Below, in pieces: positions 1 to 6,531 of a DNA stretch of 15,197 nucleotides (positions within the stretch are counted from its first letter, which is position 1; each line of letters opens with the position of its first letter). Origin of the DNA: an uncultured Erysipelotrichaceae bacterium (lineage in GTDB: Bacteria; Bacillota_I; Bacilli_A; Erysipelotrichales; Coprobacillaceae); NCBI GenBank assembly GCA_937917505.1, contig CALDMQ010000098.1:1-15197 (forward strand), written 5' to 3'. The notes below the pieces were generated by a model. The model worked only from the letters and a program-made list of their open reading frames with translations. It had not been told where the DNA came from and made no database searches. The translations under genes and the position numbers were made by a program.

Positions 1-289
1 TATGATGAGGAATCTCAACATGTTCTTTAATAGAATCAATTCTTAGCTCATAACCAATAGACATTAACATTGTTAACCCATCAATATAATACTCTAATAA
101 AGACTTATGATTAATAGGTTCTTCTTTTTCCCAAAATAAATAACAACGTGATTCTTGAGCAACCATTCCTAAATCATGTAAAAAAGATAAAATCTTTTGA
201 TTAATTCTTTTGACATTTAAAACTTCATTCTTTGTTTCTTGAAGTTCTCTATTGATATAGACTTCATATAATTTTGAAACATCATTCAT
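1..289 (-). CDS. Dimeric all-alpha dUTPase (dUTP diphosphatase, MazG superfamily), N-terminal part
   Basis: The first 96 codons of a gene that runs off the left edge. The translation begins MNDVSKLYEV and is helical. A segment SRCYLFWEKEEP followed by LLEYYIDGLTMLMSIGYEL matches the Bacillota dimeric dUTPase family (COG4508), whose members carry ETRCFKFWS and EEYVDGLHFILSLG at these places. Such enzymes hydrolyse dUTP to dUMP and pyrophosphate with Mg ions bound by acidic residues. Here E46, E66 and D70 are kept, but the usual VELGELANE stretch reads HDLGMVAQE, so one expected acidic ligand is Met42 and another is Asp39. The start is the ATG at 287-289, preceded by AGGGTGAT at a good distance. 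The family call is from memory of the motifs; activity is uncertain because of the changed ligand. Confidence 0.72.
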   Translation of the reverse strand, partial: MNDVSKLYEVYINRELQETKNEVLNVKRINQKILSFLHDLGMVAQESRCYLFWEKEEPINHKSLLEYYIDGLTMLMSIGYELRIDSIKEHVEIPHH

Positions 290-310
290 AATATCACCCT
301 CTTAACTCTT

Positions 311-316
311 ATTATA
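311..316 (-). promoter_or_regulatory. -10 box of the dUTPase promoter
   Basis: TATAAT on the minus strand, 21 bases upstream of the dUTPase ATG and between the mntP stop and that start. A convincing -35 box at 16-18 bases is not visible; TTCAAA lies 19 bases upstream. Called on the -10 match and position only. Confidence 0.45.
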
Positions 317-341
317 TACAAGAATATGAATAGCATTTGAA

Positions 342-905
342 CTATATGTTAAGAATACCTAGATGTTCTAATAAAATCTTTGTTCCTATGATAATGAGAA
401 TAAGTCCACCAGCCATTTCTGCTTTAGATTTATACTTAGAACCAAAGATATGACCAATCTTGACCCCAATCATAGAAATAATAAAAGTCGTCATTCCAAT
501 AATAACAATTGCATAAATGATATTGACATTTAAAAAGGCAAATGTCACACCAATAGCTAAAGCATCAATAGAAGTTGCAATAGCAAGTGGTATCATAGCT
601 TTAAAAGAAAAGTCAGGATCACATTCTTCATCATTATCAAATGATTCTTTAATCATATTGATACCAATTAATAAAAGAAGAATAAAAGCAATCCAATGAT
701 CAATATTTTCAATCCTATCTTTAAATTGAACCCCTAAAATATAACCAATTAAAGGCATTAAACCTTGAAAAAATCCAAAATATCCACCACATATTAAAGA
801 ATGTTTTAATTCCAATTTTCTTGTTGATAAACCTTTACACACACTTACCGCAAAAGCATCCATTGCTAAACCAACGCCAATAAATAAAATTTCAATAAAG
901 CTCAT
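342..905 (-). CDS. mntP: Manganese exporter MntP
   Basis: A 187-residue membrane protein of the MntP (DUF204) family, which exports Mn2+ across the cytoplasmic membrane. It has about six hydrophobic helices arranged as two repeats, each with the family's acidic motif: GLAMDAFAVSVCKG near the N-terminus and ATSIDALAIGVTFAF in the second half. Length fits the usual 180-190 residues. The start is the ATG at 903-905, preceded by GGAGGG. The reading frame stays open upstream to 980, but that stretch is leader RNA with a terminator hairpin, so the longer start is wrong. A manganese riboswitch in the leader independently supports the function and predicts induction by excess manganese. The gene is transcribed alone from its own promoter; no terminator is obvious after its TAG stop. 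Confidence 0.95.
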   Translation of the reverse strand: MSFIEILFIGVGLAMDAFAVSVCKGLSTRKLELKHSLICGGYFGFFQGLMPLIGYILGVQFKDRIENIDHWIAFILLLLIGINMIKESFDNDEECDPDFSFKAMIPLAIATSIDALAIGVTFAFLNVNIIYAIVIIGMTTFIISMIGVKIGHIFGSKYKSKAEMAGGLILIIIGTKILLEHLGILNI

Positions 906-925
906 CAATAACCCTCCTATACAAA

Positions 926-965
926 TAAAAAAGAGACTGACTGCAAAAAAATGCAGACAAGTCTC
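926..965 (-). terminator. Riboswitch-controlled intrinsic terminator in the mntP leader
   Basis: On the minus strand, GAGACT (965-960) pairs with AGTCTC (938-933) and an inner TGCAG/CTGCA pairing closes a T-rich loop, followed by a run of T (932 downwards). It sits between the aptamer and the mntP ribosome binding site, so it is the likely expression platform: manganese binding would prevent it forming and let transcription reach mntP. Confidence 0.85.
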
Positions 966-972
966 ATTATTT

Positions 973-1046
973 AAAATCATGCCAGATAGATTCTATCAGT
1001 ATGTTGACATGATTACACTTGTAAGTGCTAATTACTCCCTTATCTG
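973..1046 (-). ncRNA. yybP-ykoY manganese riboswitch (aptamer)
   Basis: The leader RNA of mntP contains the two hallmark loops of the yybP-ykoY family in order: GGGAGTA (1039-1033, minus strand) and GTCAACATAC (1008-999). Between them is a small stem (CACTT/AAGTG), and after them a GATAG/CTATC hairpin and CTGGCATG. CAGATA just before the first loop can also pair with TATCTG after the second, which would close the aptamer. This class binds Mn2+ and turns on exporter genes such as mntP, which is exactly the downstream gene. The boundaries are approximate because I could not fold the sequence. Confidence 0.88.
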
Positions 1047-1051
1047 TGCGC

Positions 1052-1080
1052 ATTATAACAACATTACCAAGTCTTGTCAA
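1052..1080 (-). promoter_or_regulatory. Consensus sigma-A promoter of mntP
   Basis: TTGACA (1080-1075), a 17-base spacer and TATAAT (1057-1052): a perfect match to the housekeeping promoter consensus. The -35 box overlaps the TGA stop codon of the upstream yigZ gene (1077-1079). Transcription would start near 1046, just before the riboswitch. A maximal-strength promoter suits control by RNA attenuation. Confidence 0.93.
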
Positions 1081-1673
1081 TTTTCTTTTTCTATATCATC
1101 TGCGCCAATAATTTCAGCCTTGTATTGATTACTTGTGAGTTCTTGTAAGGACTCTAGCAGTTTTTCATCTCTTAAATAACAATGATATGTTACTTGTTCA
1201 TTATATTCTTGATGAATACACATAATGTTGGATTGTTTAAGCAAATGTTCAAATTTTCTTGTGAAAGCATAATCAATTGTAATTGCATATAAATTCACAC
1301 GTTCTTTTTCTACAATTTCTGCAACTTTCAAAGCTTCTGCAACACTTTGCGTATACGCTCGTGTTAATCCACCTGCACCTAATTTAATACCACCAAAATA
1401 TCTTGTGACAATGGCAATAATATTAGTGAGGTTTTGCATTTTTAAGACATTGAGCATTGGTAAACCAGCTGTTCCTGAAGGTTCGCCATCATCGTAAGCA
1501 CGTTCATAAGAACCGATGATATAAGCCACACAATTATGAGTCGCATCTGCATGACTATATTGTTCAATCAAATCTTTTGCCTTATCAACATCACTACATG
1601 GAATAAGTGTGCATATAAACTCAGACTTTTTAATAATTAATGTATGTTGTGTCAGTTCTTTTACAGATATCAT
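1077..1673 (-). CDS. yigZ: YigZ/IMPACT-family protein (UPF0029)
   Basis: A 198-residue cytosolic protein of the YigZ/YvyE family. The N-terminal IMPACT domain is clear: HNCVAYIIG, then YDDGEPSGTAGLPML and IVTRYFGGIKLGAGGLTRAY. The C-terminal third matches the ferredoxin-like DUF1949 domain. Bacterial members are thought to bind nucleic acid or the ribosome, and eukaryotic IMPACT regulates translation; the exact bacterial role is unsettled. I place the start at the ATG ending at 1673, because AGAGGTG lies 7 bases before it. An in-frame ATG at 1691 has no ribosome binding site and falls near the predicted transcription start. The stop codon overlaps the -35 box of mntP. Confidence 0.9.
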   Translation of the reverse strand: MISVKELTQHTLIIKKSEFICTLIPCSDVDKAKDLIEQYSHADATHNCVAYIIGSYERAYDDGEPSGTAGLPMLNVLKMQNLTNIIAIVTRYFGGIKLGAGGLTRAYTQSVAEALKVAEIVEKERVNLYAITIDYAFTRKFEHLLKQSNIMCIHQEYNEQVTYHCYLRDEKLLESLQELTSNQYKAEIIGADDIEKEN

Positions 1674-1692
1674 GCTTTTCACCTCTTGCATT

Positions 1693-1721
1693 ATTATAAC
1701 TGATTCTTTTTTGTTTGTCTA
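1693..1721 (-). promoter_or_regulatory. Promoter of yigZ
   Basis: TAGACA (1721-1716), a 17-base spacer and TATAAT (1698-1693) on the minus strand. The -35 box overlaps the TAG stop codon of the upstream radical SAM gene. A transcript starting near 1686 leaves room for the AGAGGTG site and supports the shorter yigZ start. Confidence 0.7.
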
Positions 1722-2600
1722 AAGGAAGTCATCGAATAATGATAATTGAACTGCATCTTGTTTTGATTCAAAGGTTTTGAGATAAGCAAAGAGTTGATCG
1801 TTATCACAAATAATATGGTGCTTGTGACAAACATTGTGAAGTAATTGATTTAACTCTTTTTCATGAGGACTTGTATTGACATACTGTGTACCAAAAGTTT
1901 GAATATACTTATCTTTCATACCTGGAAACAAACGGTCAAGTTGTGAATAAAAATATTCACGATTACCTTCTCTTAAAGTTACGCCCATACCAAAATGGAT
2001 AATGCCATAAACTTTAGCTTCAATACAATATTTTAAAATACCATAAAGATTTTCTTTTGTATCATTGATAAAAGGAAGAATAGGACATAACCATACAATT
2101 GTAGGAATTCCTGCTTCATTTAATTTTTTAAGTGTTTCAAAACGTTCTTTTGTTGTGCTGACATGAGGTTCTAATTTTTGACATAGTTCTTCATCATAAG
2201 TTGTCATTGTCATTTGAACAACACATTTTGTTTTTTCATTAATACGTTTAAGTATATCTATATCTCTTAAAACAAGGCTTGATTTTGTAATAAGCGTAAA
2301 TCCAAATCCGTATTTTTCAGCAAGTAATAATGCTTGTCGTACATATTGTAATTGATTTTCAAGAGGAATATAGGGATCAGTCATAGAACCAGTAGCAAGC
2401 ATACATTTTTGTCGTTTTCTTTTTAATTTATCTTCTAGTAATTCAATTGCATTTTCTTTTACTTCGATATCTTCAAATGCATGTTCCATGTGATAACAAA
2501 CACTTCTTGAGTCACAATAAATACACCCGTGGGTACAACCACGATATAAATTCATACCATTATGTGAAGATAAAATTCCTTTTGCTTTGATATAATGCAT
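1719..2600 (-). CDS. SPL-family radical SAM protein (spore photoproduct lyase-like)
   Basis: A 293-residue protein with the [4Fe-4S]-binding motif RGCTHGCIYCDSR near the N-terminus (Cys22, Cys26, Cys29; the C-x3-C-x2-C of radical SAM enzymes). It also has ATGSMTDPYIPLE and the conserved TKSSLVLRDIDIL, QMTMTTYDEEL and WLCPILPFINDT segments typical of COG1533, the SplB-related family. Members use S-adenosylmethionine for radical chemistry. True spore photoproduct lyase repairs UV-damaged spore DNA, but many relatives in non-sporulating bacteria have no known substrate, so I do not assign splB. The ATG at 2598-2600 follows GGAG at good spacing. It is full length for the short form of the family. 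Confidence 0.85.
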   Translation of the reverse strand: MHYIKAKGILSSHNGMNLYRGCTHGCIYCDSRSVCYHMEHAFEDIEVKENAIELLEDKLKRKRQKCMLATGSMTDPYIPLENQLQYVRQALLLAEKYGFGFTLITKSSLVLRDIDILKRINEKTKCVVQMTMTTYDEELCQKLEPHVSTTKERFETLKKLNEAGIPTIVWLCPILPFINDTKENLYGILKYCIEAKVYGIIHFGMGVTLREGNREYFYSQLDRLFPGMKDKYIQTFGTQYVNTSPHEKELNQLLHNVCHKHHIICDNDQLFAYLKTFESKQDAVQLSLFDDFL

Positions 2601-2658
2601 TTTTATTCTCCTTTATAAATCGAATATAAATAATGTTAATTTTCGCTATAATAATATG

Positions 2659-2836
2659 TTACAAATTCACTTTCTTTTTCGTACCAACATTTATAAAAGT
2701 CGTATTATCTTCTTTCGTAATAGAATGAACTTTATCTTGATTTAAAGTTTCAAAAGCATAGTGAATATTTCTTTGATAGATTTATTAGAGACGTCATATT
2801 TATAAGTATACAGGGCATAAGAGTTTTGTAAGATTT
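2659..2836 (-). pseudogene. Frameshifted remnant of an unknown small gene
   Basis: Between the DUF3784 gene and the radical SAM gene, two minus-strand frames read as ordinary protein but join out of frame. The upstream part gives DLSKILQNSYALYTYKYDVS and then NKSIKEIF; about 2760-2775 the coding sense moves to another frame reading YAFETLNQDKVHSITKEDN and ending at a TAA at 2659-2661. No start codon with a ribosome binding site is seen in the first frame. I do not recognise the family. The composition looks like a C-terminal coding remnant rather than spacer, but the evidence is only a visual reading of two frames. Confidence 0.35.
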
Positions 2837-2844
2837 TTGATAAA

Positions 2845-3138
2845 TCATTTTTTAGCGATTGTATTAGCAAGTGTTATACAAATAGGTGAAATAACAATAC
2901 AAAGAACAAACATACTATTAAAATCAAGAATATGTGTCGCTGCTAATAATAGTAAAATTCCTTCTACATCTAAAGTTATCGCTAATATTCTACATAATTT
3001 CTTTTGATCGTATTTATCCCTTTCCTCTTGACTCATTGTATTATATCCAGCAATCAATCCAGTAAATTTTCCCATATAAAAAGGTATTGATAAAATTAAT
3101 AAAAATAGACCAGATATTAATAAAACTGTATTCATCAT
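2845..3138 (-). CDS. DUF3784 small membrane protein
   Basis: A 97-residue protein with an N-terminal membrane helix (VLLISGLFLLILSIPFYMG), a cytosolic or loop segment and two further hydrophobic stretches. The linking segment LIAGYNTMSQEERDKYDQKKLCR is the signature of DUF3784 (AGYNTM...KYD.KKLC), a family common in Bacillota with no known function. I place the start at the ATG at 3136-3138, 5 bases after AGGAG; an in-frame GTG at 3144 would overlap that site, and a second ATG at 3135 is also possible. The gene diverges from the DUF1294 gene across about 80 bases. Confidence 0.8.
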   Translation of the reverse strand: MMNTVLLISGLFLLILSIPFYMGKFTGLIAGYNTMSQEERDKYDQKKLCRILAITLDVEGILLLLAATHILDFNSMFVLCIVISPICITLANTIAKK

Positions 3139-3155
3139 AATCACTCCTTTTTATT

Positions 3156-3164
3156 ATTATAACA
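3156..3164 (-). promoter_or_regulatory. Extended -10 promoter of the DUF3784 gene
   Basis: TGTTATAAT on the minus strand is a TG-N-TATAAT extended -10 element. It lies just upstream of AGGAG and the start codon. No good -35 box is visible, as is usual for extended -10 promoters. Confidence 0.6.
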
Positions 3165-3218
3165 TGATAAAAAATGAAAAGAATAAGAAAGTCATGTATA
3201 ATAAATATGGTGAAGAAA

Positions 3219-3464
3219 ATGATTTATATGGTAATGATAAATATAGTTGGATTATTTTTGATGTTTTTAGATAAGGAAAAAGCGAAGCGTCAAAAGTGGA
3301 GAATAAAAGAAAGAGATTTATTTATAGTGGCGATGTTTGGTGGAAGTTTAGGTATATGGTTAGGAATGTATGTGTTTCATCATAAGACAAAACATATGTC
3401 TTTTGTTTTAGGGATACCTATTCTTTTGATTATACAAATAGTTATTTTTTTCAAATTATGGTAG
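3219..3464 (+). CDS. DUF1294 membrane protein
   Basis: A protein of about 81 residues with two or three hydrophobic segments and the DUF1294 signature: FLDKEKAKRQKWRIKERDLF, then GGSLGIWLGMYVFHHKTKH and a final hydrophobic helix. The family is widespread and of unknown function. The frame opens further upstream with an ATG at 3174, but no ribosome binding site precedes it and a TATAAT sequence (3197-3202) lies inside that extension. The ATG at 3219 follows GGTGAAG and fits the usual family N-terminus (the next Met residues at 3228 and 3234 are alternatives). Start uncertain, family confident. Confidence 0.78.
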   Translation: MIYMVMINIVGLFLMFLDKEKAKRQKWRIKERDLFIVAMFGGSLGIWLGMYVFHHKTKHMSFVLGIPILLIIQIVIFFKLW

Positions 3465-3468
3465 TTGT

Positions 3469-3496
3469 TTGAAAAATAAAAAAATCGAATTATAAT
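3469..3496 (+). promoter_or_regulatory. Promoter of the GH13 alpha-glucosidase gene
   Basis: TTGAAA (3469-3474), a 16-base spacer and TATAAT (3491-3496), placed just after the DUF1294 stop codon and about 27 bases before the start codon. No obvious catabolite-response (cre) palindrome is seen nearby. Confidence 0.8.
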
Positions 3497-3522
3497 AAAA
3501 GAAATGAGGAGGAGGTAATTTT

Positions 3523-5166
3523 ATGAGTGACTGGTGGAAAAATGAGATAGCTTATCAAATATATCCAAGAAGTTTTAAGGATAGTAATCATGATGGTATA
3601 GGTGATATTAAGGGGATTATTGAAAAACTAGATTATTTAGAAAATCTAGGAGTGACATTGCTTTGGTTATGTCCTATCTATAAATCTCCAATGGATGATA
3701 ATGGATATGATATTTCTGATTATTATGATATTAATCCAGAATTTGGAACGATGCATGATTTAGAAGAACTCATTGAAAAAGCTAAAGAAAAGAATATCAA
3801 AATTATTATGGATCTTGTGATTAATCATACTTCTGATGAACATCCATGGTTTCAAGAAGCAATTGCAAATCCCAAGAGTCCATATCATGATTATTATATT
3901 TTTAAATCATCTAAAAATAATCAAGAACCAACAAATTGGAGAAGTGTTTTTGGAGGTTCAGTTTGGGAAAAAGTAGAAGGTAGAGATGAATATTATTTCC
4001 ATGCCTTTTCTAAACGCCAACCTGATTTAAACTGGGAAAATCCTAAAATGCGTCAAGATTTATATAAAATGATAAATTGGTGGTTAGAAAAAGGAATTGC
4101 AGGATTTAGAGTAGATGCGATTAACTTTATTAAAAAAGATCAACGTTATCAAGATGGTCCAATTGATGGAACAGATGGTTTATCTGCTTGTTTTGCTTTT
4201 TCAAGAAATCAAGTAGGAATTGAGAAGTTTTTTGAGGAAATGAAGAGAGAAACATTTGCTAAACATAATTGTATGACAGTTGCTGAAGCAGTTGGTGTGG
4301 ATTATCCTGATTTAGGTATTTTTATTGGAGAAGATGGATGTTTTTCGATGATGTTTGATTTTAATTATTCTAATTTTGATATTGGTGAAGATGAAGAATG
4401 GTTTAAAAGAAAAGAATGGAAACCTAAAGATTATCGTAAATTATTATTTACAAGTCAAAAGGAAATACAAAAAATTGGATGGGTGGCAAGTTTTCTAGAA
4501 AATCATGATCAACCACGTTGTATTGATAAACTTATTGTAAGAAAAGAAGATAGAAATTATTATTCTAAAACAATGCTTGCTGGAATGTTCTTTTGTTTAA
4601 GAGGAACACCATTTATTTATCAAGGTCAAGAAATTGGAATGGAAAACTTTACAAGAAAAAGCATTGATGAATTTAATGATATTGGAAGTGTAGGGCAATA
4701 TCAACGTGCTATGGAAGAAGGATATACAAAAGAGGAAGCTTTACATTTCTTAAATTTAAGAAGTCGAGATAATACACGCACACCAATGCATTGGGATGAT
4801 AGTAAATATGCTGGTTTTTCAGATGCAAAACCATGGATAAGAATGATGGATAATTATAAGGAAGTCAATGTATTGAAACAATTAAATGAAGAACACTCTG
4901 TCTTTCGTTTTTATCAAAAGATGATAGCTTTACGTAAACAAGTGTCTATCTTAGTTGAGGGTGATTTTGAAGAAATAAAGCAAATGCCTGATGATGTGAT
5001 TGCTTATTCACGTGTGAGTGATGAAGGACGCATTCATTGTTTATGTAATTTTAGTCATGATACTTTAATGATTAAAGATATACAAGGAGATGTATTATTA
5101 AATAATTATTCTCAATATCAAGTAGGAAAATTAAAACCATTTCAATTTGTTTGTATCAAAGAGTAA
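3523..5166 (+). CDS. GH13 alpha-glucosidase (oligo-1,6-glucosidase/maltase type)
   Basis: A full-length 547-residue cytosolic glycoside hydrolase of family 13 (probably subfamily 31), which releases glucose from the non-reducing end of short alpha-glucans. Family regions are all present: DLVINHTSD (97-105), GFRVDAINF with nucleophile Asp198, TVAEAVGV with acid/base Glu255, and FLENHDQPR with Asp329, at nearly the same numbers as Bacillus cereus oligo-1,6-glucosidase. QPDLNWENP also matches. The residue after the nucleophile is Ala199, not the Val of alpha-1,6-specific enzymes; this position is known to control linkage choice, so maltose/maltooligosaccharides are the likelier substrates. There is no signal peptide, so substrate must be imported. 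GAGGAGGAGG lies before the ATG. No sugar transporter or regulator is adjacent. Confidence 0.9.
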   Translation: MSDWWKNEIAYQIYPRSFKDSNHDGIGDIKGIIEKLDYLENLGVTLLWLCPIYKSPMDDNGYDISDYYDINPEFGTMHDLEELIEKAKEKNIKIIMDLVINHTSDEHPWFQEAIANPKSPYHDYYIFKSSKNNQEPTNWRSVFGGSVWEKVEGRDEYYFHAFSKRQPDLNWENPKMRQDLYKMINWWLEKGIAGFRVDAINFIKKDQRYQDGPIDGTDGLSACFAFSRNQVGIEKFFEEMKRETFAKHNCMTVAEAVGVDYPDLGIFIGEDGCFSMMFDFNYSNFDIGEDEEWFKRKEWKPKDYRKLLFTSQKEIQKIGWVASFLENHDQPRCIDKLIVRKEDRNYYSKTMLAGMFFCLRGTPFIYQGQEIGMENFTRKSIDEFNDIGSVGQYQRAMEEGYTKEEALHFLNLRSRDNTRTPMHWDDSKYAGFSDAKPWIRMMDNYKEVNVLKQLNEEHSVFRFYQKMIALRKQVSILVEGDFEEIKQMPDDVIAYSRVSDEGRIHCLCNFSHDTLMIKDIQGDVLLNNYSQYQVGKLKPFQFVCIKE

Positions 5167-5205
5167 AAGAGAGGATTTTGTCAATCTTTGATAGGTGAGT
5201 ATCAG

Positions 5206-5234
5206 TTGTCAAAAAAGAAATATTAGACTATAAT
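5206..5234 (+). promoter_or_regulatory. Promoter of the degV operon
   Basis: TTGTCA (5206-5211), a 17-base spacer and TATAAT (5229-5234), 36 bases before the degV start codon. Immediately upstream is a short inverted repeat, TGATA (5189-5193) and TATCA (5200-5204), of unknown meaning. Confidence 0.85.
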
Positions 5235-5270
5235 AAATAAAAATCTTTAAAGAAATGAGGTAGGTAAGTC

Positions 5271-6134
5271 ATGAGTAAAATAGCTATATTGGCAGATAGT
5301 GGTTGTCAAATTGAGATTGGAAAATATGAAGAACAAGGATTATTTATTGTACCTTTATGTATTACAATGAAAGAAGAAACATATTTAGATCAAAAAGATA
5401 TAACAAGTCTTGAAATCTTTGAAAGAATGGAAAGAGAAAATATCATGGTTATGACTTCACAACCGTCAACTGGTCAAATGATGGAAACAATTCAAAGAAT
5501 TAAAGATTTTGGATATGATGAAATATTAGCATTACCAATTGCAACTGGATTATCTTCTACTCTTAATGGTATGAAAGTCGCAGCAGAAATGTTAGAAATG
5601 CCTATAACATTAGTAGATACAAAAGGAACTGCAGGTAATCAAAAATATTTGGCATTCACAGCGATGAAACTTGCTCAAGAAGGAAAATCTACACAAGAAA
5701 TAACAAACATTATTGAAGAAATGGTTGAACATTCAGGAACAATTATTCTTGCACCTAACTTAGATCATCTAAAAAAAGGTGGGCGTATTACACCAGCAGT
5801 AGCTTTACTTGGTAGTATGTTAAAGATAGTCCCTGTTATGGAATTGAATTATGAAATTGGTGGAAAAATCGATTCTCTTGCAAAGGTGAGAACACTTTCT
5901 AAAGCCCGTTCTACATTAGTGAATAGAATGATTGAATTAGGGGTTAATGCAAAGGACTATAAAATTACAATTGAACATGTCTTATGTGAAGATTCAGCAT
6001 TAGAAGTGAAACAACTTGTTTTAGATAAAATCGGAGACGCTGAAATAGAATTAAGAGAATTACCAGCAGTTGTAGGAGCGCATATGGGTGTTGGTGGTTT
6101 AGGTGTTCAATATATTAAAAAATATCAAGGATAA
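5271..6134 (+). CDS. DegV family fatty-acid-binding protein
   Basis: A 287-residue cytosolic protein of the DegV family. Members bind a fatty acid in a deep pocket; the best studied, FakB, presents it to the kinase FakA for phosphorylation and entry into phospholipid synthesis. Family landmarks: ILADSGCQI at the N-terminus, TSQPSTGQ (62-69), IATGLSSTLNG (90-100), LDHLKKGGRIT, and GAHMGVGGLG near the C-terminus (His271, Gly273). Length is typical (about 280-290). No fakA lies in the window, so a Fak role is inference. A GAGGTAGGT stretch precedes the ATG. It is followed after 14 bases by a small coiled-coil gene, probably co-transcribed. Confidence 0.9.
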   Translation: MSKIAILADSGCQIEIGKYEEQGLFIVPLCITMKEETYLDQKDITSLEIFERMERENIMVMTSQPSTGQMMETIQRIKDFGYDEILALPIATGLSSTLNGMKVAAEMLEMPITLVDTKGTAGNQKYLAFTAMKLAQEGKSTQEITNIIEEMVEHSGTIILAPNLDHLKKGGRITPAVALLGSMLKIVPVMELNYEIGGKIDSLAKVRTLSKARSTLVNRMIELGVNAKDYKITIEHVLCEDSALEVKQLVLDKIGDAEIELRELPAVVGAHMGVGGLGVQYIKKYQG

Positions 6135-6148
6135 ATGAGGTGGGTGTA

Positions 6149-6427
6149 ATGACACTATTTGATGAATTAACAAGAAAAGCAGCGAAATTTACTGAAGAAG
6201 CTGTGGATAAAACACAAGAATTTGCGGGAAATGCAAAACTTAAACTTAAGATTAAAAACTTAGAATCTGATAGTTATGATGTTTATTGTGAATTAGGCCG
6301 TTATTATTACCAGTTAATTAAAGATGAAAATTCAGTTGATGAATATGTTGCGGAGTTAAGAAGTCGTATTTTTGATTTAGAAAGTGAAATTGAGGAATTA
6401 AAAAAATTATTAGATGAAGGAGAATAA
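6149..6427 (+). CDS. Small charged helical (coiled-coil) protein, unknown function
   Basis: A 92-residue soluble protein that is almost wholly helical: MTLFDELTRKAAKFTEEAVD at the start, a middle helix KLKLKIKNLESDSYDVYCEL, the short GRYYYQLIKDE, and a C-terminal coiled coil RIFDLESEIEELKKLLDEGE. It resembles small Bacillota proteins that begin with a similar amphipathic helix and a LG.YYY motif, some of which end in a zinc ribbon; none is present here. I cannot assign a function. The ATG at 6149 follows GAGGTG; an in-frame GTG at 6140 overlaps that site. It sits 14 bases after degV and the operon ends at a terminator on its stop codon. Confidence 0.75.
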   Translation: MTLFDELTRKAAKFTEEAVDKTQEFAGNAKLKLKIKNLESDSYDVYCELGRYYYQLIKDENSVDEYVAELRSRIFDLESEIEELKKLLDEGE

Positions 6428-6440
6428 TCTCCTTTTTTAT
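6417..6440 (+). terminator. Intrinsic terminator of the degV operon
   Basis: AAGGAGA (6417-6423) pairs with TCTCCTT (6428-6434) around a four-base loop, followed by a T-rich tail. The TAA stop codon of the preceding gene forms most of the loop, so gene end and terminator are merged. Confidence 0.88.
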
Positions 6441-6467
6441 TTTAACTCCCAAAAAAAGGTGTTAAAA
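6440..6467. repeat. Imperfect palindrome upstream of the regulator operon
   Basis: TTTTAACTCC (6440-6449) and GGTGTTAAAA (6458-6467) form a 10-base inverted repeat with one mismatch around CAAAAAAA. It lies 36 bases upstream of the -10 box of the operon that includes a WYL regulator, so it could be an operator; this is a guess from position and symmetry. Confidence 0.4.
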
Positions 6468-6502
6468 TAAGTATATCAAAATCATCTCAAGCATAAATTT
6501 TA

Positions 6503-6508
6503 TATAAT
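6503..6508 (+). promoter_or_regulatory. -10 box of the 6.5-10.6 kb operon
   Basis: TATAAT at the right distance from the AGGAG and start codon of the next gene. No recognisable -35 box at 16-18 bases, which would suit a promoter that needs an activator. Confidence 0.5.
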
Positions 6509-6531
6509 AAAGATATCAAAAGGAGATGATA

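Noticed and set aside
906..980. N-terminal extension of MntP by 25 residues in an open frame
   Set aside because: The stretch is the riboswitch terminator and has no ribosome binding site; GGAGGG lies before the ATG at 905 and the family length fits that start.
5189..5204. Terminator after the alpha-glucosidase gene
   Set aside because: The TGATA/TATCA repeat is short and not followed by a T run.
6481..6530. ATCATCTC and GAGATGAT, an 8-base inverted repeat that could hide the ribosome binding site of the 6532 gene
   Set aside because: The first arm lies upstream of the -10 box, so it would not be in the transcript from that promoter; only read-through RNA could fold this way.
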